38,871 nucleotides of DNA from Mycoplana azooxidifex (GTDB lineage: Bacteria > Pseudomonadota > Alphaproteobacteria > Rhizobiales > Rhizobiaceae). Shown here piece after piece: positions 8,014 through 15,739 of the stretch; the first letter of the stretch is position 1, and every line of letters starts with the position of its first letter. The translations under genes were made by a program, and so were the position numbers. A model generated the notes under the pieces. It worked only from the letters and a program-made list of their open reading frames with translations, ran no database searches and was not told the origin of the DNA. The DNA lies in contig NZ_JACIEE010000018.1 of NCBI RefSeq assembly GCF_014196765.1, positions 1-38,871 of the forward strand, read 5' to 3'.

Positions 8014-8850
8014 TTAGTTGGCGTAGCTGGAAGCAAGAGCCCAGTCGCGCTGGGCCTTGCCGACTTCATCGCGCAAGCTTTCCCAGACGCGGCCGCGATA
8101 GGCGTTGAAGGCCGCACTGTTGCGGATATCGAGGTCGCGCGGGCGTGGCAGGTCGATCGCGACGATCTCCTTGATGCTCGCCGGACGCGCGGTCATCACG
8201 ACGACCCGGTCGGCGAGATAGATCGCCTCGTCGATCGAGTGGGTGACGAAGACGACGGTCGTCTTGATCTGCTCCCAGATGCGCAGGAGCTCGCTTTGGA
8301 GGATGTCGCGCGTCTGCGCGTCGAGCGCGGCGAACGGCTCGTCCATCAACAGCACCTGCGGGTCGGTGGAAAGCGCCCGGGCGATCGCCACGCGCTGCTG
8401 CATGCCGCCGGAAAGCTGTGAGGGGAACCGGTCCTCGAAGCCCTTGAGCCCGAAAAGATGCAGAAAATGGCGCGCCTTGTCGCGTCGCTCGGCGGTAGCG
8501 ACGCCGCGCACCTCCAGTGCGTATTCGACATTCTGCAGCGCCGTACGCCAGGGAAAGAGCGCGTATTGCTGGAAAACATAGGCGGTGCGGGTCTGCGGCT
8601 TCGACACCTCGATGCCATCGATGCGAGCAACGCCCGATGTCGCCTCGGTCAGCCCCGCGATCACGTCGAGAAGCACCGATTTGCCGCTGCCGGATGGGCC
8701 GACAACCGTGATGAACTCGCCGCTGTCGATGGTGAGATCGACACCGTCCAGCACCGCAATCCGGTCGGAGGTGACGCCGTCGACGGTCACCGTCTGGCCC
8801 GGCTTCAGCGTAAAAGTCTTGCGCAGCGCGCTGACGGCTATGCGTTCCAT
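8014..8850 (-). CDS. SsuB-like ABC transporter ATP-binding protein
   Basis: This 278-residue ATPase has all motifs intact: Walker A GPSGSGKS, Q-loop VFQQYALFPW, signature [15 protein letters not shown], Walker B VLLMDEPFAALD and the switch histidine in VFVTHSIDEAI. It energises the importer encoded by the next two genes. The start at 8850 is preceded by GAAGGAGA at good spacing. A longer reading frame opens further upstream but overlaps the ferredoxin gene in another frame and shows no family similarity. The insert KPGQTVTVDGVTSDRIAVLDGVD between strands 1 and 2 is somewhat longer than in typical SsuB. Confidence 0.9.
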   Translation of the reverse strand: MERIAVSALRKTFTLKPGQTVTVDGVTSDRIAVLDGVDLTIDSGEFITVVGPSGSGKSVLLDVIAGLTEATSGVARIDGIEVSKPQTRTAYVFQQYALFPWRTALQNVEYALEVRGVATAERRDKARHFLHLFGLKGFEDRFPSQLSGGMQQRVAIARALSTDPQVLLMDEPFAALDAQTRDILQSELLRIWEQIKTTVVFVTHSIDEAIYLADRVVVMTARPASIKEIVAIDLPRPRDLDIRNSAAFNAYRGRVWESLRDEVGKAQRDWALASSYAN

Positions 8851-8866
8851 GTACGGTCTCCTTCGC

Positions 8867-9196
8867 TCAGACCTGCGCCACGCGGATGTGGCGGGTCGGA
8901 TCATTCTCAGCCCCTCCGGCGCGCCCGCGGCTCCAGCCAAGCGAGCGGGCGTAGGCACCGAAGAGGTCGCGTTGCAGAGCCTCGGGCTCGGTAATGCCGG
9001 TCGGCCCATGAGCCTGCTCGGCGACGTAGAGCGCATCCGTCGGGCAATAGATTTCACAGAGGAAGCAGGTTTGGCAGTCGTCCTGCCGGGCGATGACGGG
9101 CAGCCCCGTCTCGTCACGGTCGAAGACGAAGGCCGGGCAGACGCGCTCGCAGATATCGCAACGGATGCAGCGGTCGGCGGAAACGACTTCGATCAT
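8867..9196 (-). CDS. Two-[4Fe-4S] ferredoxin, partner of the adjacent flavoprotein
   Basis: This 109-residue protein carries two classical cluster motifs, CIRCDICERVCP near residue 10 and CQTCFLCEIYCP near residue 42, so two [4Fe-4S] clusters are expected. A roughly 50-residue tail follows that is not part of the ferredoxin core. It starts only 3 bases after the flavoprotein stop, so the two are almost certainly translated together as an electron-transfer pair. The arrangement resembles the beta and alpha subunits of adenylylsulfate-reductase-like or fumarate-reductase-like enzymes, but there is no evidence that this pair acts on adenylylsulfate. Confidence 0.88.
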   Translation of the reverse strand: MIEVVSADRCIRCDICERVCPAFVFDRDETGLPVIARQDDCQTCFLCEIYCPTDALYVAEQAHGPTGITEPEALQRDLFGAYARSLGWSRGRAGGAENDPTRHIRVAQV

Positions 9197-9199
9197 CCG

Positions 9200-10828
9200 T
9201 CAGCCCTCCTGCGCCATAGGGAGGGCGCGGTCCTCGCGCACCGCCGTCACCTGGTCGAGGCCGGAGACGAGGATGCGGCTCGCCTGCGCCTCGTCCTCTC
9301 CGGGAAAATCGCGCCGGCGGTGCACGCCGCGGCTCTCGGTACGCAAGAGCGCCGCGGCAATCGTCCAGCGGGCGCTCGCGGTGACCGAGGCCACCTCGCG
9401 GGCTCGAAGACGGTCGATGCCGGTCGCGGGCTTGGCCTGGCGGAGACCCGCCCATACGTGCTCCAACGTCCGGCGGCTCGTCTCCAGTGTCTCGGTGGTG
9501 CGCCAGTAGCTCTTGTCGAGCGGCGCGATCTCGGCATGGACGGTCCTCGCTGCGTCGGCGAGGTCGATGTCGACGCGCTCGGCGGTGCCCCGCAGGCCCG
9601 TCGTGCCGAGCGACCGCAGGCGTACAATCTCACGGTTCTGGCAGCGGCGGGCGTGCTGGGCGGCGCCATGACCGGCCCACCAGCCACTGGCGATCGCCCA
9701 GGAAGCATTGATCGCACCACCGCCTGAGATGCCGCCGGTCACGTTCTCGCGGCTCGCCGCATCACCGGCCGCATAGAGACCCGCGATGCCGGTGCCGCAC
9801 TCCGAGGAAACGATGCGGATGCCGCCGGTGCCGCGCACCGTGCCCTCGTATTTAAGCTCGACACGAAACAAGTCCCCGAACGGGTTGATGCCCATGCGGT
9901 CGTAAGGCTGGAAGCAGTTCGGCTGGCCGCGTCGCAGCCAGTCCTGCATGGCGGGGTCGGCGAGGTCGAGCCGCGCATAGACCGGGCCGGAAAGCATGGC
10001 CTCCGCCACCTGCCGTTCGCCGCCGCCGATGCCGTTGGTCACCGGTTCCCCGCGGGCATCGCGCAGCACCTCGCCATTCTTGCGGTAGAAGGTCGCCCAA
10101 CGAAAAGGCAGGCCTTTGTTCAGCGACGAACCGTGCGGCGCCAATGTATATTTGCCGGTGAATTCCATGCCGGACAGCGACGCGCCGGCCTCTGCCGCGA
10201 AGAGGTGGCCATCGCCAGTGAGCCCCGTACCGCCCAGGATGCGTTCGAAGAACGCGCAGCCGCCGGTCGCAAGAACGATGCCACCGGCAGAAACCCGGAA
10301 GCCCGCGCCGGTGCGGCGCACGACCCCGGCCGCGCCGCCGATATGATTGTCGTCGCCAAGCAATTCCAGGATCGGATGATGGTCGAGAATGGTGACGCCG
10401 GCCTTCTGCACACGCTGGCGCATGAAGCGCATATAGTCCGGTCCGCGCAGATTGGCGATGTAGAGGCTGCCGTCCTCCTCGCTTGGGAAGGGATAACCCC
10501 ATTCGACGAGCTTCTGCAGGTTCTCATAGGCGCGGTCGGCTGCGCGCAGCATCCAACGGCGGTCGGCAAGGCCGGCCGTGCGCTTGAACCGCCGCTCGAC
10601 GGAAGCCGCGCGGTCCTCACCAGGCGGGACGCACCAGGTCCCTGTATTGGAAGGGGCGGTCGCGCCGCTGGTGCCGTGATAGCCCTTGTCGGCCAGCACG
10701 ACGCGCGCTCCGGTTTCGGCGGCCGAGAGTGCTGCCCAGGCGGCAGCGGGCCCGCCTCCGACGACGAGCACGTCCGTTTCGATGAGGCGCCCGTCTTCCG
10801 CGGGCGGTTCCTTGCGACGCGATGCCAT
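9200..10828 (-). CDS. FAD-dependent oxidoreductase of the fumarate reductase/AprA-like flavoprotein superfamily
   Basis: This 542-residue protein starts with an FAD-binding Rossmann motif (DVLVVGGGPAAAWAALSAAE, ending in an acidic VLADKG strand). It has the superfamily segments TSGATAPSNTG, GIVLATGGCAF and, in the second FAD-contact region, GIAGLYAAGDAA with GGISGGGAINASWA. These are typical of succinate dehydrogenase, fumarate reductase and AprA flavoproteins. The start at 10828 is the most plausible ATG, but its ribosome-binding site is weak. It pairs with the ferredoxin gene 3 bases downstream and lies in an operon with a sulfonate-type importer. The likely job is redox processing of an imported sulfur compound. 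Reaction and substrate are unknown. Confidence 0.85.
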   Translation of the reverse strand: MASRRKEPPAEDGRLIETDVLVVGGGPAAAWAALSAAETGARVVLADKGYHGTSGATAPSNTGTWCVPPGEDRAASVERRFKRTAGLADRRWMLRAADRAYENLQKLVEWGYPFPSEEDGSLYIANLRGPDYMRFMRQRVQKAGVTILDHHPILELLGDDNHIGGAAGVVRRTGAGFRVSAGGIVLATGGCAFFERILGGTGLTGDGHLFAAEAGASLSGMEFTGKYTLAPHGSSLNKGLPFRWATFYRKNGEVLRDARGEPVTNGIGGGERQVAEAMLSGPVYARLDLADPAMQDWLRRGQPNCFQPYDRMGINPFGDLFRVELKYEGTVRGTGGIRIVSSECGTGIAGLYAAGDAASRENVTGGISGGGAINASWAIASGWWAGHGAAQHARRCQNREIVRLRSLGTTGLRGTAERVDIDLADAARTVHAEIAPLDKSYWRTTETLETSRRTLEHVWAGLRQAKPATGIDRLRAREVASVTASARWTIAAALLRTESRGVHRRRDFPGEDEAQASRILVSGLDQVTAVREDRALPMAQEG

Positions 10829-10857
10829 GGTGTTCCGGTCTTGAGAGGGGAAACAGG

Positions 10858-10879
10858 TGCCGGCCTCTGTGGGCCGGCA
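10858..10879 (-). other. Intercistronic hairpin between the thioredoxin-like and flavoprotein genes
   Basis: TGCCGGCC (10858-10865) pairs perfectly with GGCCGGCA (10872-10879) across a 6-base loop. It is 14 bases past the thioredoxin-like stop and is followed on the minus strand by CACCTGTTTCCCC. It may stabilise or partially terminate the upstream message. Confidence 0.4.
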
Positions 10880-10893
10880 AAGCTTGGTGCGTC

Positions 10894-11481
10894 TCAGGCG
10901 GCCTTGGGAGACCAGGAGGGTTCGTTGCCGGCCGTCCACTTGATGTTGCAGCCGATCGACGGGACCTGCTTCGCACCGACGGGTTCACCTTTCAGCACGG
11001 CATCGACGGCGGCCCGCAGGTCGGCACCGGTCACGTCCTTGCCGTTGCCCGGGCGGGCGTCGTCGAATTGACCGTGATAGGCAAGCTTGCGTTCGCGGTC
11101 ATAGAGGAAGAAGTCCGGTGTGCAGGCCGCGCCGTAGGCCTTGGCCACACTCTGCGAAGCGTCCTTGAGATAGGGGAAGCCGTAACCGTAGGCGTTCACC
11201 TCCGCGCCGAGCCGCTCCAGCGTCTCTTCCGGGTGCGCCTCGGCGTCGTTGCTGTTGATGGCGAACACGGCGAGGCCTTGATGGGCGTAGTCGCGCGCGA
11301 ACTGCGCCAGCGCCTCGCGGATCAGCACCACGAAGGGGCAGCGGTTCGAGATAAAAACGACGAGCAGCGCCGGGCTGTCCTTGAAATCCGCAGGGGTGAA
11401 CAACTTGCCGCCTGCGTCGGGCAGAATGAAGTCCGGAGCCCGGGTCCCCAACGTGATGGAATTGGATTCGGTCTTGGGCAT
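10894..11481 (-). CDS. Thioredoxin-fold (AhpC/TSA-like) redox protein
   Basis: This 195-residue thioredoxin-fold protein has the peroxiredoxin-like opening GTRAPDFILPDAGG. The active-site region is VFISNRCPFV, where this family has a single conserved cysteine before proline. Further on come TPDFFLYDRERKLAYHGQFDD and the family tail PSIGCNIKW near residue 177. No signal peptide is seen, so it should be cytoplasmic. The start at 11481 is supported by CAGGAGGA. It is the first gene of the importer/flavoprotein operon and may supply or relay reducing equivalents there. This is inference, as family members are mostly uncharacterised. Confidence 0.82.
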   Translation of the reverse strand: MPKTESNSITLGTRAPDFILPDAGGKLFTPADFKDSPALLVVFISNRCPFVVLIREALAQFARDYAHQGLAVFAINSNDAEAHPEETLERLGAEVNAYGYGFPYLKDASQSVAKAYGAACTPDFFLYDRERKLAYHGQFDDARPGNGKDVTGADLRAAVDAVLKGEPVGAKQVPSIGCNIKWTAGNEPSWSPKAA

Positions 11482-11516
11482 CGGAGTCCTCCTGAAAGCG
11501 AGGAGGCCATTAGGCA

Positions 11517-11559
11517 CTATCATCGATAGATTTAGTAGAAAATAGATTTCAAATGAAAT
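11517..11559 (-). promoter_or_regulatory. Candidate regulatory dyads upstream of the organosulfur operon
   Basis: Two short inverted repeats lie 36-78 bases before the first gene in an unusually AT-rich patch: CTATC-atc-GATAG (11517-11529) and ATTTCA-aa-TGAAAT (11546-11559). TAGATTT is also directly repeated between them. They could be operator or activator sites. No regulator gene for this operon is in the window, so assignment to a protein is not possible. Confidence 0.3.
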
Positions 11560-11616
11560 GCTTCTGCGTAGATATTATTGCCGCCAAACGTGCCGAATGC
11601 GCTGGAATTCTCCTGC

Positions 11617-11766
11617 ATCGATGGGATCTATGTAAGAGTCCGCGGACAATGGACGTATCTGTACCGGGCCGTCGACAGTCTCGCCAACATGATCGATTTT
11701 TATCTGTCCCCGACCCGCAATGCCAAGGCGGCCATGCGCTTTCTCGGCAAGGCCCTAAACGGATGA
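11617..11766 (+). pseudogene. Internal fragment of an IS6-family transposase
   Basis: The plus strand encodes IDGIYVRVRGQWTYLYRAVD, then FYLSPTRNAKAAMRFLGKALNG and a stop. This is the recognisable centre of IS6-family (IS26/IS240-like) transposases around the first catalytic aspartate. Both the N-terminal helix-turn-helix part and the rest of the DDE domain are absent, so it is an inactive fragment. Its 3' edge runs directly into the pntA fragment on the opposite strand, marking a recombination or insertion junction near 11763. Confidence 0.65.
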
Positions 11767-12055
11767 CGGCGACGCCGTTGTCAGAGACGATCTTCTGGCC
11801 GGTGACCGTCAGATCGCAGTTGCCGCCGCGTTCGGCGGCTAGGTCGACCGCGACGGAACCCGACTTCATAGCCGCGACCATGCCGGCAAGCCACAAGTTC
11901 GGAGCGCCACGACCGGGGATCAGCGCCGTGGTGATGACGATGTCCATCTCAGGGGCGAGCTCGCGGAACTTGGCAAGCTGCTTCTCGCGGAAATCGGGCG
12001 GCCTAGCCGCCTGTCGCCGCGCCGTCCTGTTGGCCGCCTCCTGCAGCCGCCATCC
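11762..12055 (-). pseudogene. pntA: Fragment of NAD(P) transhydrogenase subunit alpha gene
   Basis: The minus strand from about 11997 to 11762 reads DFREKQLAKFRE then MDIVITTALIPGRGAPNLW, GSVAVDLAAERGGNCDLTV and KIVSDNGVAVI. These are hallmark segments of the NAD-binding half of PntA. Further upstream, after a frame slip near 12000, AATGG-stop-A resembles the preceding TGGYA region. Only about 90 codons of a roughly 380-520-codon gene remain and both ends are lost, so it is non-functional. Between 12056 and the regulator promoter I see nothing recognisable. Confidence 0.65.
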
Positions 12056-12244
12056 TAAATGGCATCCACGGCGCAACGGGTTTGCGCGTCTACGAGGTTC
12101 CAGCCACGCCGGAGTGAATTCTTGCAGCAATGGCGCGCGATCGCCGTGCGCAGTAGCCCAAGATCCGGTCGCTGCCCAAACAAGCGAGACTGCTTAGCCA
12201 TCAACCGTTCCGCGCCGGCGAAATCCGGGCGGAAGGCAGCGGGC

Positions 12245-12283
12245 TTGACAAGGCTGCTATTTAATTTCTACGCTTTAGAAAAT
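12245..12283 (+). promoter_or_regulatory. Candidate promoter and operator of the ROK regulator gene
   Basis: TTGACA at 12245-12250 is a good -35 match. The -10 region is less clear (TACGCT at 18-base spacing). Overlapping it is an AT-rich dyad AATTTCTA-cgctt-TAGAAAAT (12263-12283), one mismatch in 8 bp. It ends 13 bases before the start codon, which suggests autoregulation by the ROK protein. Confidence 0.4.
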
Positions 12284-12296
12284 AATTGGAGGAGCA

Positions 12297-13415
12297 ATGG
12301 CGGGGAACCATCGTGGGGAGATACTGAGCATCCTCCGGGATGAAGGGCCGCAGTCTCGAGCGTCCTTGGCGCGGCGCAGCAAACTGTCGGCCACCACGAT
12401 GACCCACTTGACTGCCGAGCTCCTGCGCGACGGCGTGGTGTCGGAGGCCGAAATCGCCGAAGCTGCAGGCATCGGACGGCCTGGACAGGCTATCAAGCTG
12501 AGCCCTGACGCCTTTCACGTCGCCGGAATCCACCTAGGCGCCGGCCTGGTGCAAATCGCGATCACAGATTTGACAGCCAGTGCCAAAGCGACCGCCTCCT
12601 TCGGTTTTTCGCTTCGGGAAGCGACGCCGGACGATGTTGTTGCACGCACGGCCGAAACGCTTGCCGGATTGATCGCCGAGGTAGACGGGCCTCGATTGCT
12701 TGGCGTCGGCGTTGCCGTTCCGGGACCTGTAAACGCCGACCAGCGTTCTATTCTTGCTTCGATCAACACCGGGTGGCGCAATCTGCCGCTGGCAGCCAAG
12801 TTTGAAACGGAAACCGGCCTCCCCGTCGTCCTTGAGCACAATGTCAGTTCCATAGCCCTGGCGGAGGTGAGATACGGCATCGGCCGCCGTGTCCCGGCTG
12901 TGCTTTACGTCTACTTGCGGACCGGGCTTGGCGCCGGGCTCGTGGTGGACGGCGTGCCGTTTCGACCTGGTGGTCACGGCGCTGTCGAATTAGGCCACAT
13001 CCAGATTTCACAGGATGGTCCGCCCTGCAGTTGCGGCAATCACGGCTGCCTGGAAAGCTACGTAAACGAACGCGTGCTTATGCGTGCGGCAGGACTGGAA
13101 GGGGTGGCCCCCAGCAATCTCATGGAGCGGCTCGAGGCAACTGAAACCTGGGCTCCAACGCTTGATCGGCTGACCGACTCCTTGGCTATCGCCATCAATC
13201 TTCTGACGCCAGACCTGATCGTTCTCGGCGGTCATCTGGGCGAGGCGCCAGACAGCATGTTCGCCCACCTGCTTAAGAACCTGCCGCCGCGGGTCATGCC
13301 GCACATGCGTGATATCTTGCGAATTGAGCGTACAAGTTTTGGCCCTCTTTCGGGAGCTTTCGGCGGCGCGGCGGTGGCCTTGGATCATTTCTTCTATTCA
13401 GGAGTCCGGCAATGA
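12297..13415 (+). CDS. ROK-family transcriptional regulator
   Basis: This 372-residue protein has an N-terminal winged helix-turn-helix (RGEILSILRDEGPQSRASLA… through about residue 70) and a ROK sugar-kinase-like domain. The zinc motif CSCGNHGCLESY lies near residue 242 and ELGHIQIS just before it. In ROK kinases the segment after VLE/VVD normally reads N-D-A-N. Here it is VLEHNVSSIALAE, lacking the catalytic aspartate, so the domain should sense a ligand and not phosphorylate it. The start at 12297 has GGAGGAG. It overlaps the next, truncated permease gene by ATGA, so it once headed an operon with a permease and sulfatase. It probably controlled uptake and use of a sulfate ester or sulfated sugar. 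Confidence 0.88.
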   Translation: MAGNHRGEILSILRDEGPQSRASLARRSKLSATTMTHLTAELLRDGVVSEAEIAEAAGIGRPGQAIKLSPDAFHVAGIHLGAGLVQIAITDLTASAKATASFGFSLREATPDDVVARTAETLAGLIAEVDGPRLLGVGVAVPGPVNADQRSILASINTGWRNLPLAAKFETETGLPVVLEHNVSSIALAEVRYGIGRRVPAVLYVYLRTGLGAGLVVDGVPFRPGGHGAVELGHIQISQDGPPCSCGNHGCLESYVNERVLMRAAGLEGVAPSNLMERLEATETWAPTLDRLTDSLAIAINLLTPDLIVLGGHLGEAPDSMFAHLLKNLPPRVMPHMRDILRIERTSFGPLSGAFGGAAVALDHFFYSGVRQ

Positions 13416-13564
13416 CTGTTGCAGTTGGGGATATCCAAACTGCGCGGAGGAAGACGATCGCCGATTGGCCCCCGATCATCCTCAACCTGCTCGCCTTTGC
13501 ATTGGGCGTAACAGTATGGTGGGCGATCACCGCTGCACCCGCTCGGCCAGCTTGGCGGACATAG
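13412..13564 (+). pseudogene. N-terminal fragment of an ABC permease gene
   Basis: Starting at an ATGA overlap with the regulator stop, 50 codons encode a basic, cytoplasmic-like start (DIQTARRKTIADWPP) and one transmembrane helix (IILNLLAFALGVTVWWAITA) before a stop. The style matches the first helix of sulfonate/taurine-type ABC permeases, whose usual length is 260-290 residues. The reading is cut within the following periplasmic segment, and the downstream DNA switches to a sulfatase C-terminus. It is probably a deletion product. Confidence 0.5.
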
Positions 13565-13565
13565 T

Positions 13566-13772
13566 GGCGACGAGCCACCGGAGTGGGAGCTGTTTGATTG
13601 CGAGAAGGACCCGTTCGAACTGCGCAACCACGCCAATGACCCGGCTTTTGCTGACATCTTTGCGCAAATGCTTGCCAAGCTCGATGCCAAGATGACAGAG
13701 ATCGGAGATATCCCGGAACACGACAGCGTGGCGGTCCTTGCCGACGTGCGACGGTTGCGCTGCCAACCCTAA
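13566..13772 (+). pseudogene. C-terminal fragment of a sulfatase gene
   Basis: In a different frame from the permease fragment, 68 codons ending at TAA 13770-13772 encode PPEWELFDCEKDPFELRNHA, then AQMLAKLDAKMTEIGDIPEH. This is the typical tail of arylsulfatase-type enzymes (WELFDLEKDPxE). The catalytic C-x-P-x-R region and the rest of the protein are gone. With the regulator and permease fragment this suggests a former sulfate-ester utilisation operon collapsed by an internal deletion at about 13540-13566. Confidence 0.6.
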
Positions 13773-14159
13773 ATAAGCATCGTGATCAGAAGTCCCGATG
13801 GGGGCGTCGCCTCAATTGAGTACGGGGCGCAAAGAGCGGCCCCTTCACCCTGATCGTTCCGTCGGCTGTGTTTCGGCATGCAAAATATTCAATGCCGTTT
13901 GAGGTGTGAATCGCCATGTGGCATCCGCGCTTCCGTCCTGCCGGGTTACGCTCGTCGTGCACGCTTTCCACACCCGCTCCTTGCACGAGCGGACGGACAT
14001 GATGTGAAACCAACATGGCGTTGATTTATTCCCAAATTGGGTCGCCTTTGCTACGTTGTATCCTGCTTTTGAACTGAAGGTGGGGTGAGCGCCAAATGCG
14101 CCGAATGCCGGCACTGAGGACAACGTCTTCACCCACCCCGATCCCTCGCAAAAACCACT
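13773..14159. other. Intergenic stretch with no recognisable gene
   Basis: About 390 bases between the sulfatase scar and the end of the peptide-importer operon. Minus-strand frames stay open for 76 and 95 codons, but I recognise no family, signal or start site in them. It may hold further decayed sequence. Confidence 0.5.
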
Positions 14160-14909
14160 TCACGACTTGCGGCAAAACCCCTCACTTGCGACGAGCAGGC
14201 CGCGTGTATAGTCGGTCGTTACCCTTCGGGCGGCGAGGTCCGTGGAGGCGAGTTGCTCTACGACCCCGCCGTTTTGCATGACCAGCAGCCGATCGCACAT
14301 ATGGGTGACGACGGCAAGGTCGTGGCTGACCATGACGAAGGTGAGTTTTCGCGTGGCGCGCAATTGCTCCAGCAGGTTCAGCACCTCGGCCTGCACAGAG
14401 GCATCAAGCGCCGAGGTCGGCTCGTCGAGCAGCAGCATGGAGGGTTCGAGGATCAGCGCACGGGCAATCGCCACACGCTGACGCTGGCCGCCGGAGAGCT
14501 GGTGCGAGTAGCGGAAACGGAAGCTCACACCGAGGCCAACCTCGTCGAGCGCACGCACGATGCGGCCCTCGGTGTCGTCGAAGCCATGGATCGCGAGTGG
14601 TTCGAGCAGCAACCGGTCGACTGTCTGGCGCGGATGGAGCGATCCGTAGGGGTCCTGAAAGACCATCTGGACCTTGCGGTAAAAGGCCTTGTCGCGCTTG
14701 CCGCCGAGCCTTTTGCCATCGACGGTGATGGTGCCGAACGAGACAGGAGCAAGGCCGGCGACGGCCCGCAGCAGCGTCGACTTCCCAGAGCCGGATTCAC
14801 CGACCAGACCGAAGGATTCGCCCGGCGCGACCGTCAGGCTGACATCGTCGAGCGCCACGAAATCGTCGTACTCGACGCTGAGGCCGTCAATGGCGAGAGC
14901 CGGCGTCAT
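14160..14909 (-). CDS. Peptide/nickel-type ABC transporter ATP-binding protein (DppF/OppF-like)
   Basis: This 249-residue ATPase has Walker [11 protein letters not shown]-loop [15 protein letters not shown], signature [15 protein letters not shown], Walker [12 protein letters not shown] and switch histidine VSHDLAV. The start is placed at ATG 14909 because it forms the same ATGA overlap seen at other junctions in this operon and has GGAG upstream. A GTG at 14918 is possible. DppF/OppF proteins usually run beyond 300 residues with a C-terminal extension; this one ends soon after [10 protein letters not shown], so it is a short version. It works with the second ATPase encoded just upstream. Confidence 0.87.
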   Translation of the reverse strand: MTPALAIDGLSVEYDDFVALDDVSLTVAPGESFGLVGESGSGKSTLLRAVAGLAPVSFGTITVDGKRLGGKRDKAFYRKVQMVFQDPYGSLHPRQTVDRLLLEPLAIHGFDDTEGRIVRALDEVGLGVSFRFRYSHQLSGGQRQRVAIARALILEPSMLLLDEPTSALDASVQAEVLNLLEQLRATRKLTFVMVSHDLAVVTHMCDRLLVMQNGGVVEQLASTDLAARRVTTDYTRGLLVASEGFCRKS

Positions 14910-15739
14910 GTTCTCCACTCCGGTTTGCGATCGAGCACCGGCAGCGGGTGCCGGTCCGCACCGATCTCGGGCATGCAGTTGAGCAGGCCGCGCGTATAGG
15001 GATGCTGCGCCTCGGAGAGCTTTGCCGCCGGCAGTTCCTCGACGATGCGGCCGGCATACATGACGATGACGCGATCGCAGAAGGAGGAGACAAGACGCAG
15101 GTCATGTGAAATGAAGATCAACCCCATGCCACGCTCGGCGACCAGCCGGTCGAGGATGGCGAGCACGTCGAGCTGCACCGTCACGTCGAGCGCCGAGGTC
15201 GGCTCGTCGGCGATCAAGAGCTCGGGACCGGCGATGAGCATCATCGCGATCATGGCGCGTTGGCCCATGCCGCCGGAAACTTCGTGCGGATAGAGATCGA
15301 AGACACGCTCGGGGTCGCGGATCTGAACGGCGGAGAGCATGTCGAGCGCGCGCTTGCGGGCTTCGGCCTTGCCGACGGGTTCGTGCGCCCGCAGCGTCTC
15401 GACGATCTGCCGACCGATGGTCATCACCGGGTTCAGCGAATATTTCGGATCCTGCAGGATCATCGCGATACGCCTGCCGCGCAGCGCCCGCCGCTCGGCC
15501 TTCGAGGCCTTGAGGAGATCGATGCCGTTGAACTCCAGCCGCTTGGCGTCGATGGTGCCATGTTCGGCCGTCAGGCCCATGATGGCGCGACCGGTCTGCG
15601 ACTTGCCGGAACCGCTTTCACCGACGATGCCGAGCCGTTCGCGGCCGAGCGTGAAGGTCACGCCGCGCACCGCTTCGATGACACCCGTGCGCGTGGGGAA
15701 CGTGACGCGCAGATCTTCGACGCCGAGAAGCGCGCTCAT
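14906..15739 (-). CDS. Peptide/nickel-type ABC transporter ATP-binding protein (DppD/OppD-like)
   Basis: This 277-residue ATPase has Walker [11 protein letters not shown]-loop ILQDPKYSLNPVMTIG, signature VSGGMGQRAMIAMML, Walker [13 protein letters not shown] and switch histidine ISHDLRL. The C-terminal HPYTRGLLNCMP is the OppD/DppD-type extension. It overlaps both neighbours by ATGA, showing translational coupling. Together with the following gene it forms the heterodimeric motor of the importer. Confidence 0.9.
   Translation of the reverse strand: MSALLGVEDLRVTFPTRTGVIEAVRGVTFTLGRERLGIVGESGSGKSQTGRAIMGLTAEHGTIDAKRLEFNGIDLLKASKAERRALRGRRIAMILQDPKYSLNPVMTIGRQIVETLRAHEPVGKAEARKRALDMLSAVQIRDPERVFDLYPHEVSGGMGQRAMIAMMLIAGPELLIADEPTSALDVTVQLDVLAILDRLVAERGMGLIFISHDLRLVSSFCDRVIVMYAGRIVEELPAAKLSEAQHPYTRGLLNCMPEIGADRHPLPVLDRKPEWRT

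Noticed and set aside
8867-10828. True adenylylsulfate reductase (AprAB)
   Set aside because: The flavoprotein-ferredoxin pairing is similar, but no sulfate-activation or sulfite-reduction genes accompany it, and the operon is built around an importer. I keep only the superfamily assignment.
13786-14132. Small minus-strand genes of 76 and 95 codons
   Set aside because: No ribosome-binding site, no recognisable family, and composition typical of chance open frames in GC-rich DNA.
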